8,243 bases of DNA from Phycisphaerales bacterium UBA4658 (GTDB taxonomy: Bacteria > Planctomycetota > Phycisphaerae > Phycisphaerales > UBA1924): positions 551-8,793 of the forward strand of contig DHLW01000137.1 in the NCBI GenBank assembly GCA_002405485.1. Reading direction: 5' to 3'. The notes under the pieces were generated by a model. The model saw only the letters and a program-made list of their open reading frames with translations, was not told where the DNA came from and did not search any database. This document shows positions 1-5,993 of this stretch, one piece after another (position 1 is the stretch's first letter; every line of letters begins with the position of its first letter). Made by a program: the position numbers and the translations under genes.

Positions 1-88
1 GGGCGCGGTGGGCGGCGCGGCTGGGGGGTTGACCGACGCAGGCGGGACGCAGCGCGCCGCAGTGGCGGCGGGCCCATAAACTGCCGCC
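1..88 (+). other. Upstream edge; possible 3' tail of a preceding gene
   Basis: These 88 bases precede the first clear start codon. One frame is open from the window edge to a TAA at 77-79 and encodes an Ala/Gly-rich tail; another frame stops at a TGA at 30-32. Either could be the end of a co-directional upstream gene, but neither tail has a recognisable motif and the stretch is too short to decide. In other genomes I recall short ALDH-like proteins like the next gene lying just after a full-length aldehyde dehydrogenase, so a preceding ALDH gene is possible. That is inference only. Confidence 0.25.
77..82 (+). promoter_or_regulatory. Possible -10 element (TAAACT) for the ALDH-like gene
   Basis: TAAACT lies 6 nt before the ATG at 89 in an otherwise very GC-rich leader that lacks a ribosome binding site. 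If it is a real -10, transcription would begin at or next to the start codon, giving a leaderless mRNA. No -35 match is visible. The hexamer also contains the TAA stop of the frame open from the window edge, so it could be chance. Confidence 0.2.
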
Positions 89-961
89 ATGAGCGATCGC
101 CTGCCGGTGCACAAGACCTACAAGCTGTACGTGGGCGGGGCCTTCCCCCGCAGCGAAAGCGGGCGGACGCTGCCAATCACCGACGCCAGCGGGCAGACGG
201 TGGCGTATGGCTGCCGCGGGAGCCGGAAGGACCTTCGCGCCGCGGTGGTGGCGGCCCGCAAGGCGCAGCCGGGGTGGGCGGGGGCGACGGCGTACAACCG
301 GGGGCAGGTGCTGTACCGGCTGGCGGAGATGATCGAGGGCAAGCGGACGGAGTTCGCGCAGACGCTGATGTGGGGCGGGGCGAGTGCGGCGGCGGCGAAC
401 GCGGAGGTGGCGGCGGCGGTGGACCGCGTGGTGCACTACGCGGGGTGGACGGACAAGTTCGCCTCGGTGCTGGGCGGGCAGAACCCGGTGGCGGGCCCGT
501 ACTGGAACATCTCGGTGCCCGAGCCGGTGGGCGTGGTGGCGGTGGTGGCCCCGGCGGACGCGGCCCTGCTGGGCGCGGTGAGCCTGCTGGCCCCGGCGGT
601 GTGCGCCGGCAACGCGTGCGTGCTGATCTCACCGGCGAACGCGGCCGTGGTGAGCGTGCTGGGCGAAGCGTGCGCCACCAGCGACCTGCCGGGCGGGGTG
701 GTGAACCTGATCAGCGGGCTGGTGGATGAACTGGGGCCGGTGGTGGCCGGGCACCGCGATGTGGACGCGGTGGTGGCGGCGGGGCTGACGGCCGAGCAGG
801 CGGCGACGCTGCGGGGCGGAGCGGCTGAGAACCTCAAGCGGGTGAGCGTGGTGGATGCCCGTGGCGGGCTGGACTGGCATGACCACGCCCGCTGCCAGGG
901 GCTGGCGTGGATCGAGCGGACGGTGGAAGTGAAGACCAGTTGGCACCCGGTGGGCAGCTAA
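89..961 (+). CDS. Truncated aldehyde dehydrogenase-family protein without catalytic domain (probable pseudoenzyme)
   Basis: The 290-residue product matches the front part of an aldehyde dehydrogenase. An N-terminal YVGGAFPRSESGRTLPI segment (about 14-30) resembles the usual ALDH opening strand. The stretch EPVGVVAVVAP (145-155) is followed by the Rossmann-like region through LAPAVCAGNACVLISPAN (167-184) and DLPGGVVNLISG (199-210). Full-length ALDHs have about 480-500 residues. Here homology fades after ENLKRVSVVDARGG (247-260), so the whole catalytic domain with its nucleophilic Cys is missing. Key cofactor residues are also changed: the usual PWN reads PAD (155-157), the KPAE motif reads SPAN (181-184), and the LELGGK glutamate motif reads VVDARGG. 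The reading frame is clean and ends in a neat tail, VEVKTSWHPVGS, which argues for a maintained protein rather than a decaying pseudogene. It may be a structural or regulatory partner of an active ALDH. No clear Shine-Dalgarno precedes the ATG. Its 3' end faces lpxB across 25 bases. Confidence 0.8.
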   Translation: MSDRLPVHKTYKLYVGGAFPRSESGRTLPITDASGQTVAYGCRGSRKDLRAAVVAARKAQPGWAGATAYNRGQVLYRLAEMIEGKRTEFAQTLMWGGASAAAANAEVAAAVDRVVHYAGWTDKFASVLGGQNPVAGPYWNISVPEPVGVVAVVAPADAALLGAVSLLAPAVCAGNACVLISPANAAVVSVLGEACATSDLPGGVVNLISGLVDELGPVVAGHRDVDAVVAAGLTAEQAATLRGGAAENLKRVSVVDARGGLDWHDHARCQGLAWIERTVEVKTSWHPVGS

Positions 962-986
962 GCGAAGCGGCGGTGATCCGGACCGA

Positions 987-2192
987 CTAGCGCGAGACCG
1001 CGGGGGCCGCGGGTGGCGCTGCAGCGCCGGCGGCGGGCACAAGGCCGAGCATGCGTTCGATCTCGTCGGCGGCGCGGGAGGCGGCCGACACACCCTCGAA
1101 CTTGCGGCAGACTTCATCGAGCGCCTGACGCTGCTGGTCGGCCAGGCCGGGCTGGCGGAGGATGCGGTGCACACCGAGGGCCAGCGGCTCGCCATCGCCG
1201 AAGTGGGGCACCAGTTCGGGCACGATGCGGCGGCCGGCGATGACATTGGGCAGCGTGAACATTCTGGTGGTGAACATCAGCCGGCCGAAGAGCCAGTAGG
1301 GCAGTTGCAGCGAGCGGCCGAAGCGGTAGAACGTCACCATGGGCTTGCGCTGGCGGGCGACCTGCAGCGTGACGGTGCCGCTGGCGACCAGTGCGCAGTC
1401 GCACCAGCGGACGGCGGCGTCGGTCTCGCCGACGACCACGGTGAGGCCCTCGGGCCAGCCGCCCAGTTCGCGGGCCATGACGCGGACGTCGTCCTCCACG
1501 GCGGCGCGGGTGACGGGCATGATGCCCCGGATGTTCGGGTAGTCGGCCTTCAGCCGGGCGAAGGCATCAAGCAGGGGCGGCACCGAGCGGCGGATCTCGG
1601 CCGGACGCGAGCCGGGCATGAGGGCCAGCTTGGGCTGGCCGGAGCCGAAGGCGGCGGCGCGGGCGTCAAGCGATGCCACGTCGAGCGGGACATCGAACAG
1701 CGGATGGCCGACGAAGGCCGCCCGCACGCCCCGGCTGATGAACCACTGCTCCTCAAACGGCAGCAGGCAGCAGACCAGGTCGGTCAGGCGGCGGAGCTTC
1801 TTGATGCGGCCCTCGCGCCAGGCCCACAGCTGCGGAGCCACCAGGTGCATGACCTTGGCGCCGCGGCGTTTGGCCATGGCGCAGATGGGGAAGTTGGCGT
1901 CGGGCGAGTCCACCGGGATGTGCAGGGCGATGCGGTGGTGGTCGAGCCATTCCTCGATGCGGCGGTTGATGCGGACGTGCTCGAGGATCTTGGCGATGCC
2001 GGGCAGGCCCATGACCGCCTGATCGCCGGTGCGTTCCACCAGGGTGGCGCCGGCCTTCTCCATCTTGCGGCCGCCCCAGGCGAAGATGGGCAGGCTGGGC
2101 CAGCGGCGTTTGAGTTCGGCGATCACCACGGCGGCGTGGTCGTCGCCGGAGGGCTCGAAGGCGGTGAAGAGAATGCCGGACCGTTCGGGCAT
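987..2192 (-). CDS. lpxB: Lipid-A-disaccharide synthase LpxB
   Basis: LpxB joins UDP-2,3-diacylglucosamine to lipid X, releasing UDP, to make the lipid A disaccharide at the inner face of the cytoplasmic membrane. The 401-residue product carries the family landmarks in order: FEPSGD (12-17, usual form GEASGD), QAVMGLPG (58-65), VDSPDANFPI (94-103), VAPQLWAWREGRIKKL (118-133), LLPFEEQWF (143-151), VGHPLFD (161-167), LMPGSRPAEI (191-200), VASGTVTLQVA (269-279) and LPNVIAG..IVPELV (314-328). Departures from the usual motifs are Phe for the first Gly of GEASGD and Ala for Phe in PDFN; the Glu and Asp positions are kept. The tail (387-400) is an Ala/Pro-rich extension; E. coli LpxB has 382 residues. 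An in-frame ATG lies 60 bases upstream at 2252, but the ATG at 2192 is preferred because homology begins within ten residues of it and the extra sequence is Pro-rich and unlike the family. The gene stands alone, convergent with the ALDH-like gene and divergent from the M50 gene. It implies lipid A-containing envelopes in this organism. Confidence 0.95.
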   Translation of the reverse strand: MPERSGILFTAFEPSGDDHAAVVIAELKRRWPSLPIFAWGGRKMEKAGATLVERTGDQAVMGLPGIAKILEHVRINRRIEEWLDHHRIALHIPVDSPDANFPICAMAKRRGAKVMHLVAPQLWAWREGRIKKLRRLTDLVCCLLPFEEQWFISRGVRAAFVGHPLFDVPLDVASLDARAAAFGSGQPKLALMPGSRPAEIRRSVPPLLDAFARLKADYPNIRGIMPVTRAAVEDDVRVMARELGGWPEGLTVVVGETDAAVRWCDCALVASGTVTLQVARQRKPMVTFYRFGRSLQLPYWLFGRLMFTTRMFTLPNVIAGRRIVPELVPHFGDGEPLALGVHRILRQPGLADQQRQALDEVCRKFEGVSAASRAADEIERMLGLVPAAGAAAPPAAPAVSR

Positions 2193-2199
2193 GGGACCA

Positions 2200-2205
2200 A
2201 AAATA
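2200..2205 (-). promoter_or_regulatory. Possible -10 element (TATTTT) for lpxB
   Basis: Read on the minus strand, TATTTT ends 7 nt before the lpxB ATG at 2192. It is an AT patch inside a GC-rich divergent spacer. No Shine-Dalgarno lies between it and the start, so a leaderless or near-leaderless transcript is possible. No convincing -35 is seen at 16-18 nt. Confidence 0.3.
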
Positions 2206-2272
2206 GGGGCGGTGGGGCCGGGGGCGAGCGGCCTTGGACAAAGAGTGTGCAACGACGCTGGGGCGTGATGGA

Positions 2273-2278
2273 TATACC
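2273..2278 (+). promoter_or_regulatory. Possible -10 element (TATACC) for the M50 protease gene
   Basis: The hexamer TATACC within GGATATACCC lies 9 nt before the ATG at 2288, which supports using that start rather than the in-frame ATG at 2234 upstream of the hexamer. The predicted transcription start would fall within about three bases of the ATG. There is no strong ribosome binding site and no clear -35. Confidence 0.3.
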
Positions 2279-2287
2279 CTTGGACAC

Positions 2288-3403
2288 ATGGGCATCAGCG
2301 ATCGACGCTACGACTCGGGCGATCAGGGCGAGGGCGGGGGCTTCCGCCGGGCGTTGCGGCGCGTGTTCGTCGAGGGCTCGAACTTCTTCGAGTGGGCCTT
2401 CACACTGTTCTGGGTGCCAAGGAGCGTGCCCTGGATCGGGGGGATCCAGGTGCAGATTCACATCTTCTATGTGATCTACATCCTGGCCAAGCTCATCTGG
2501 CCGATGCGCCGCGACGCGGTGGGGTTCATGTTCGAGGCGTTCTCGCTGGTGTCGCTGTTCGTGCTGGTGCTGCTGCACGAGTTCGGACACTGCGTGGCGT
2601 GCAGGCGTGTTGGGGGCTCCGCGGACCGGGTGCTCATGTGGCCCCTTGGGGGGCTTGCCATGTGCTCGCCCCCGAACACGGTGCGGGCGAACACGATCAC
2701 GGTGATCGGCGGGCCGCTGGTGAACCTGGCTCTGATCCCGGTGTTCGCCGGGGCTTTGCTTGCACTGGGCGCGGGGTGGGGCGCGATCGTCTTCAACCCG
2801 TTCGACCGGGCGAGCGTGGTCCTGAACGATCCGTTCTTCACGCAGAACACGAGCTATTGGCGGTACTTCCTGTGGTCCGCGCATGAGATGAACCTGTACC
2901 TGTTCCTGTTCAACATGCTGCTGGTGATGTTCCCCATGGACGCCGGCCGGCTGCTGCAGTGCGCGCTGTGGGCGAGGATGGGCTATCGCCGAGGCACGCT
3001 CATCGCGGTGAACGTCGGGCTGTTTCTGGCGGTGATCATCGGGGCGACGGCGATCATGGTGGACCCGAAGGCGATCCTGTTCGGTATCTGTGTGTTCTGC
3101 GGGATCACGTGCTTCACCGAACGGCAGCGGCTGCTGTTCACCGAGTCCGCCGTGGAGCCTTGGGCATATGACACGGACAAGGGCTTCGGCGGATTCCAGG
3201 GACGTTCGACCGGGGAGAGTGGTGGGGCGGCGGTCGACAAGGCGTATCAGGCCGCGCTCAAGCGTCAGGAGAAGGAGCGTCAGCAGCAGGCCGAGGTGGA
3301 CCGCATTCTCGACAAGATCCGCGATCAGGGCATGCAATCGCTCACTCGGCGGGAGAAGTCGATCTTGAAGGAGGCGACCGAGCGCAAGCGCGGGGTGGGA
3401 TGA
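2288..3403 (+). CDS. Site-2-protease-type membrane zinc metallopeptidase (family M50) with MGISDRxY start and shared C-terminal module
   Basis: This is an intramembrane zinc protease of 371 residues. The zinc site HEFGH (97-101) sits at the end of a hydrophobic helix (about 82-104). The third ligand is in NMLLVMFPMDAGR (209-221, Asp218), the equivalent of the family's NxxPxxxLDG motif. A conserved WPLGGLA (118-124) follows the first motif. Other likely membrane helices are at about 58-71, 135-160, 201-216, 238-258 and 261-276. No PDZ or CBS domain is visible. The C-terminus (about 312-371) is charged and cytosolic-looking, with a Lys/Glu/Gln-rich stretch followed by AEVDRILDKIR (335-345) and QSLTRREKSIL (350-360). 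The start at 2288 is chosen over the ATG at 2234 because it gives MGISDRRY, matching the start of the neighbouring rhomboid. Members cut membrane-embedded substrates such as anti-sigma factors; the substrate here is unknown. The rhomboid gene follows 130 bases downstream on the same strand. Confidence 0.9.
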   Translation: MGISDRRYDSGDQGEGGGFRRALRRVFVEGSNFFEWAFTLFWVPRSVPWIGGIQVQIHIFYVIYILAKLIWPMRRDAVGFMFEAFSLVSLFVLVLLHEFGHCVACRRVGGSADRVLMWPLGGLAMCSPPNTVRANTITVIGGPLVNLALIPVFAGALLALGAGWGAIVFNPFDRASVVLNDPFFTQNTSYWRYFLWSAHEMNLYLFLFNMLLVMFPMDAGRLLQCALWARMGYRRGTLIAVNVGLFLAVIIGATAIMVDPKAILFGICVFCGITCFTERQRLLFTESAVEPWAYDTDKGFGGFQGRSTGESGGAAVDKAYQAALKRQEKERQQQAEVDRILDKIRDQGMQSLTRREKSILKEATERKRGVG

Positions 3404-3533
3404 GCGCCGATGATTCTTCCCGGGCCCGCGGACCATCGGTCGATAGCATGCGACCCCTGGATCCGGCGGCGGGTCCGTTGCCGCACACCGGGACTAGTTC
3501 TCCTCGCCACGCGCACGCTCGAACGATCTCCGC

Positions 3534-4691
3534 ATGGGCATTTCCGATCGAGACTACACACGAGCCCGAATCGATCCGCGCAGCCGATCGCGCCGAGTCG
3601 GCACGCTCGGCGTCGTGAGCGTGAACACCTGGCTCATCATCATCAACGTGGCGGTCTTCATCGTCGCCAACCTGCTGCTCGGCAACGTCACGTTCAAGAC
3701 CAGCGCCGGGGCGTTCACCCGGACCAATGCGACCCCGCAGCAACTTGCCCGGCAGCAAGTGGATCGCACCATCAGTCTTCCCTCCCGGGAAGTCTCGGGG
3801 ATGTGGTACCACCCGCGCGTCGACCCGCAGACTCCGCTCACCGACGCGGCGGGGCGGATCATCCTCGGGCTGGACGGGCGGCCTCAGCCGGCGGAAGTGG
3901 GGGGCGAACGGTTCTGGTTCCGTCCCGTGGTCGAGGCGTTCGGACACTTCTCAACCGGCAAGGCCTTTCTGGAGCTGCAGGTCTGGCGATTCATCACCTT
4001 CCAGTTCCTGCACGCGGATCTGTATCACCTGTTGTTCAACATGCTCGGGCTGTGGTTCGTCGGGGGCATGGTCGAGGAGTATCTCGGTCGTCGCAGGTAT
4101 CTGGCGTTCTACCTGGCCTGCGGTCTGTTTGGCGCGGTCGCGTACCTGGCTCTGAACCTGTTCGGGTTCATCCTGTTTCACTACGTGTCTCCGGGGCTCA
4201 AGGGCGTCGTGCCCGCGCTGCTGTTTGATGACATCTTCACGCCGTTGGTGGGCGCCAGTGCGGGAGTTTTCGGGGTGCTCATGGCGGCGGCCAGGATCGC
4301 TCCCGACTCGATCGTCGACGTGCTGCTCATCATCCCGATGAAGCTCCGCACCGCCGTGTACATCTTCCTGGCTCTCGCCGCGATCAACCTGCTCCGCAGC
4401 GGCCAGAACGCCGGCGGCGACGCGGCCCACGTCGGGGGCGCGCTCGCGGGTGCGATCCTGATCCGCAGGACCCATCTGCTGCGCGACTTCTTCGACGTGC
4501 TCAGCGACTCCCGGAAATCCGGCCGGTCTCGAGGGGTTCGGTCGGGATCCATGGAGGCCGCACCATCGCGTGCCGAGGTCGACATGGTGCTGGACAAGAT
4601 CCGTGTCGGCGGGCTCCAATCGCTCACCGACGCCGAGCGCGAGATCCTGAAACGCGAGTCGGCGGCGGCCCGGCGCGAGTATCTGGACTAG
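3534..4691 (+). CDS. Rhomboid-family intramembrane serine protease with extended first loop and shared C-terminal module
   Basis: The 385-residue product has the rhomboid signature: HADLYHLLFNM (160-170, with H165 and N169 matching the GlpG oxyanion pair), GASAGVFG (240-247, nucleophile Ser242) and AAHVGGALAG (297-306, dyad His299). Likely helices lie at about 33-50, 153-180, 189-218, 238-257, 273-287 and 297-310, a six-helix core. Between helix 1 and the His/Asn helix there is a polar segment of over 100 residues (about 51-150), much longer than the GlpG loop and predicted to face the periplasm. The N-terminus MGISDRDYTR resembles MGxYDRDYYR starts that I recall on planctomycete rhomboids. 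The C-terminus ends in AEVDMVLDKIRVGGLQSLT (347-365) and EREILKRES (368-376), nearly the same module as in the preceding M50 protease. It resembles the short C-terminal domain I recall as DUF6576 on some rhomboids; this is not verified. Rhomboids cleave transmembrane proteins; the substrate is unknown. No Shine-Dalgarno is evident. Confidence 0.93.
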   Translation: MGISDRDYTRARIDPRSRSRRVGTLGVVSVNTWLIIINVAVFIVANLLLGNVTFKTSAGAFTRTNATPQQLARQQVDRTISLPSREVSGMWYHPRVDPQTPLTDAAGRIILGLDGRPQPAEVGGERFWFRPVVEAFGHFSTGKAFLELQVWRFITFQFLHADLYHLLFNMLGLWFVGGMVEEYLGRRRYLAFYLACGLFGAVAYLALNLFGFILFHYVSPGLKGVVPALLFDDIFTPLVGASAGVFGVLMAAARIAPDSIVDVLLIIPMKLRTAVYIFLALAAINLLRSGQNAGGDAAHVGGALAGAILIRRTHLLRDFFDVLSDSRKSGRSRGVRSGSMEAAPSRAEVDMVLDKIRVGGLQSLTDAEREILKRESAAARREYLD

Positions 4692-4743
4692 CCGCCCGCC
4701 CGCGCTTGCCGATTCACGATCGTTCCCGCGATCAAACGCAGAA

Positions 4744-4775
4744 CCCCCGCACAGGCGTCGTGGCCTGAGCGGGGG
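4744..4775 (-). terminator. Hairpin terminator between rhomboid and dockerin genes
   Basis: CCCCCGC (4744-4750) pairs perfectly with GCGGGGG (4769-4775), and CAGGC (4752-4756) with GCCTG (4763-4767), with an A/A mismatch between the two stems and a six-base loop. On the minus strand the stem is followed by TTCTGCGTTT, a moderately T-rich tail. This suits termination of the dockerin gene, whose stop is 41 bases before it. On the plus strand the sequence after the stem is G-rich, so any role for the rhomboid transcript would be weaker. Confidence 0.75.
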
Positions 4776-4816
4776 AGGGGGCGCCGGGTTGTGTGCGGCC
4801 GGTTGTTCCGCGGGGC

Positions 4817-5776
4817 TCATGGGCAGCCGTTGAAGAACGCCTGGAGGAACCCGAAGACGTCCTCGATGCGGATCTCGCCGGACTCGTCGAAGTCGGCGGA
4901 GTCGTCGCCGGCGAAGAAGAAGTTGAGGTAGGTGAACACGTCGCTGATGGAGAGTTCGCCGGACGCGTCCATGTCGGCGGGGCAGACCAGTTCGCCGCTG
5001 GCCTGACGGATGACCAGGCCGGCCAGGCCCTCGACGGTGGCGCTGGGGCTGATGAGCCGCATGGGCTCGATGGTGTTCGTGGGCACGAGCACGACGGAGA
5101 TCTCGTCGGCGGTGACGACCGTGTTGTCGGGGCACAGGAAGGTGCTCGGACCGGAGAGTCGCGAGCGGATCGAGACGCCGCCGAGGTCGTCACGCTGCAT
5201 ATCCCACTGGGCCGCGCCGCAGAGTTCGGGGCACATGATGTTGCACTCGAGCTGCGGGCAGAGGGCGGTGAGTATCCAGCATCCGACGACGTCGCCGGTG
5301 CAGGAGTGCTGGGCCACGGGCACGCCACCGCTGCGGAGCACCAGACGGATCGTGCCGGGCACATCGGCGGCCTTGCCGTAGTCGAACCGGATCTCGCCGT
5401 TTGGCCCGACGCTCCATCGCGCCCAGAGTGCCGAGGTGATGATCCGACCATCGACCCACACGTCGTCGGCGACGGTGTGCGACGAACCGGGCCGGGCCGA
5501 GTCGAGCGGGACCTTGGTGAAGTTCAGGCTCATGGACTCCATGGGCCGGTTGGCCGAACCGCTGTCCGAGAACGAGACCTTGCCCGAGCCACCTCCGCTG
5601 CCGGGGTTCCAGATCGCGACGCGGACGCCGCCGATGAACGACTCGTTGAAGGTGCTTGACTCAATCACTTCGCCATCGATTCCGTCGAACTTGATGTACG
5701 CGGGTCGGGCGATCGCGGCGGAGACGGAGAGTGCGGACGCGACGCAGGCGACGACGAACTTTGCTGAACGAAACAT
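4817..5776 (-). CDS. Exported protein with Hcp-like N-terminal region and GC-type dockerin anchor
   Basis: The 319-residue product begins with a signal peptide: MFRSAK, a hydrophobic core, and a likely cut after AIA at residue 23. Residues 26-96 resemble Hcp, the type VI secretion tube protein: AYIKFDGIDGE (26-36), GGGSGKVSFSD (61-71) and LNFTKVPLDSARP (84-96) fall in the same order as Hcp's YLKFDGIxGE, GKVxFxD and SFTKxxDxxSP. This similarity is judged by eye. Residues 159-186 hold six cysteines (C159, C166, C173, C178, C182, C186). The C-terminus (265-319) is a dockerin-like pair of calcium loops: DMDASGELSISD (268-279) and DFDESGEIRIED (295-306), framed by CPAD and a terminal NGCP. This is the GC-type dockerin of Phycisphaerae, thought to act in surface sorting or anchoring. 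The start is fixed by AAGGAG seven bases before the ATG and by the signal peptide; the in-frame ATG at 5911 would bury the signal. It ends at a strong terminator. Its function is unknown. Confidence 0.85.
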   Translation of the reverse strand: MFRSAKFVVACVASALSVSAAIARPAYIKFDGIDGEVIESSTFNESFIGGVRVAIWNPGSGGGSGKVSFSDSGSANRPMESMSLNFTKVPLDSARPGSSHTVADDVWVDGRIITSALWARWSVGPNGEIRFDYGKAADVPGTIRLVLRSGGVPVAQHSCTGDVVGCWILTALCPQLECNIMCPELCGAAQWDMQRDDLGGVSIRSRLSGPSTFLCPDNTVVTADEISVVLVPTNTIEPMRLISPSATVEGLAGLVIRQASGELVCPADMDASGELSISDVFTYLNFFFAGDDSADFDESGEIRIEDVFGFLQAFFNGCP

Positions 5777-5783
5777 CTGAGGA

Positions 5784-5789
5784 CTCCTT
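5784..5789 (-). promoter_or_regulatory. Strong Shine-Dalgarno (AAGGAG) of the dockerin gene
   Basis: On the minus strand CTCAAGGAGTCCTCAG runs into the ATG at 5776. AAGGAG lies 7 nt from the start codon, the best ribosome binding site in the window. It decides the start of this gene and contrasts with the genes whose starts lack one. Confidence 0.8.
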
Positions 5790-5912
5790 GAGTCTGGTTG
5801 TCCAATCCCCACCCGCCCAATGACGCCCCTGTTCCGGCGCACGACGACGGATCTCGCAGATCCGATGGACTTTTTTTCGGTTTTCTTCGAGCGGCGAGCG
5901 TTCCAAAGCACA

Positions 5913-5942
5913 ACGCCCCGAGGGGGTGACCCTTCGGGGCGT
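5913..5942 (-). terminator. Perfect hairpin downstream of ndk
   Basis: ACGCCCCGA (5913-5921) pairs perfectly with TCGGGGCGT (5934-5942). The pairing extends inward by three G-C pairs and a G-T pair to about 13 bp, closing on a four-base loop, GTGA on the plus strand. On the minus strand, in the direction of ndk, the stem lies 51 bases after the ndk stop and is followed by TGTGCTTTGG, only modestly T-rich. It most likely terminates ndk transcription and insulates the dockerin gene. Confidence 0.7.
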
Positions 5943-5993
5943 GCGGTTGGCGGAGTTGGGTTGTCGCAAAGCCCGTCGATCGGCCGGGAGGCG

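Noticed and set aside
1167..2474. 435-codon plus-strand open frame across lpxB
   Set aside because: It is antisense to a strongly recognised lpxB, is rich in Gly/Ala/His/Asp repeats with no motif, and is the mirror effect of high-GC codon use.
2123..3436. 437-codon minus-strand open frame across the M50 gene
   Set aside because: Antisense to the protease gene; low-complexity Arg/His/Pro/Glu composition and no recognisable domain.
3452..3476. Small hairpin (GGATCC/GGGTCC) in the M50-rhomboid gap as a terminator
   Set aside because: The stem is short, includes a wobble pair or competes with an alternative pairing, and has no T-run; it is not enough to separate the two genes.
3400..3618. 72-codon frame starting in an ATGA overlap with the M50 stop
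   Set aside because: The overlap looks like translational coupling, but the peptide is low-complexity and runs out of frame into the rhomboid start, so chance is more likely.
3951..5135. 394-codon minus-strand open frame over the rhomboid 3' half and the dockerin 3' end
   Set aside because: It spans two real genes and the terminator hairpin, with Arg/Gln/His-rich noise typical of GC-rich antisense frames.
4793..5659. 288-codon plus-strand frame opposite the dockerin gene
   Set aside because: Antisense to a gene with a signal peptide, a Shine-Dalgarno and dockerin motifs; its own protein has no motif.
4817..5776. Evidence for a type VI secretion system
   Set aside because: Only an Hcp-like region is seen, on a Sec-exported dockerin protein; no sheath, baseplate or ATPase gene is present in the window.
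5777..5911. 45-residue extension of the dockerin protein from the ATG at 5911
   Set aside because: It would place a charged segment before an excellent signal peptide and ignores the AAGGAG seven bases before 5776.
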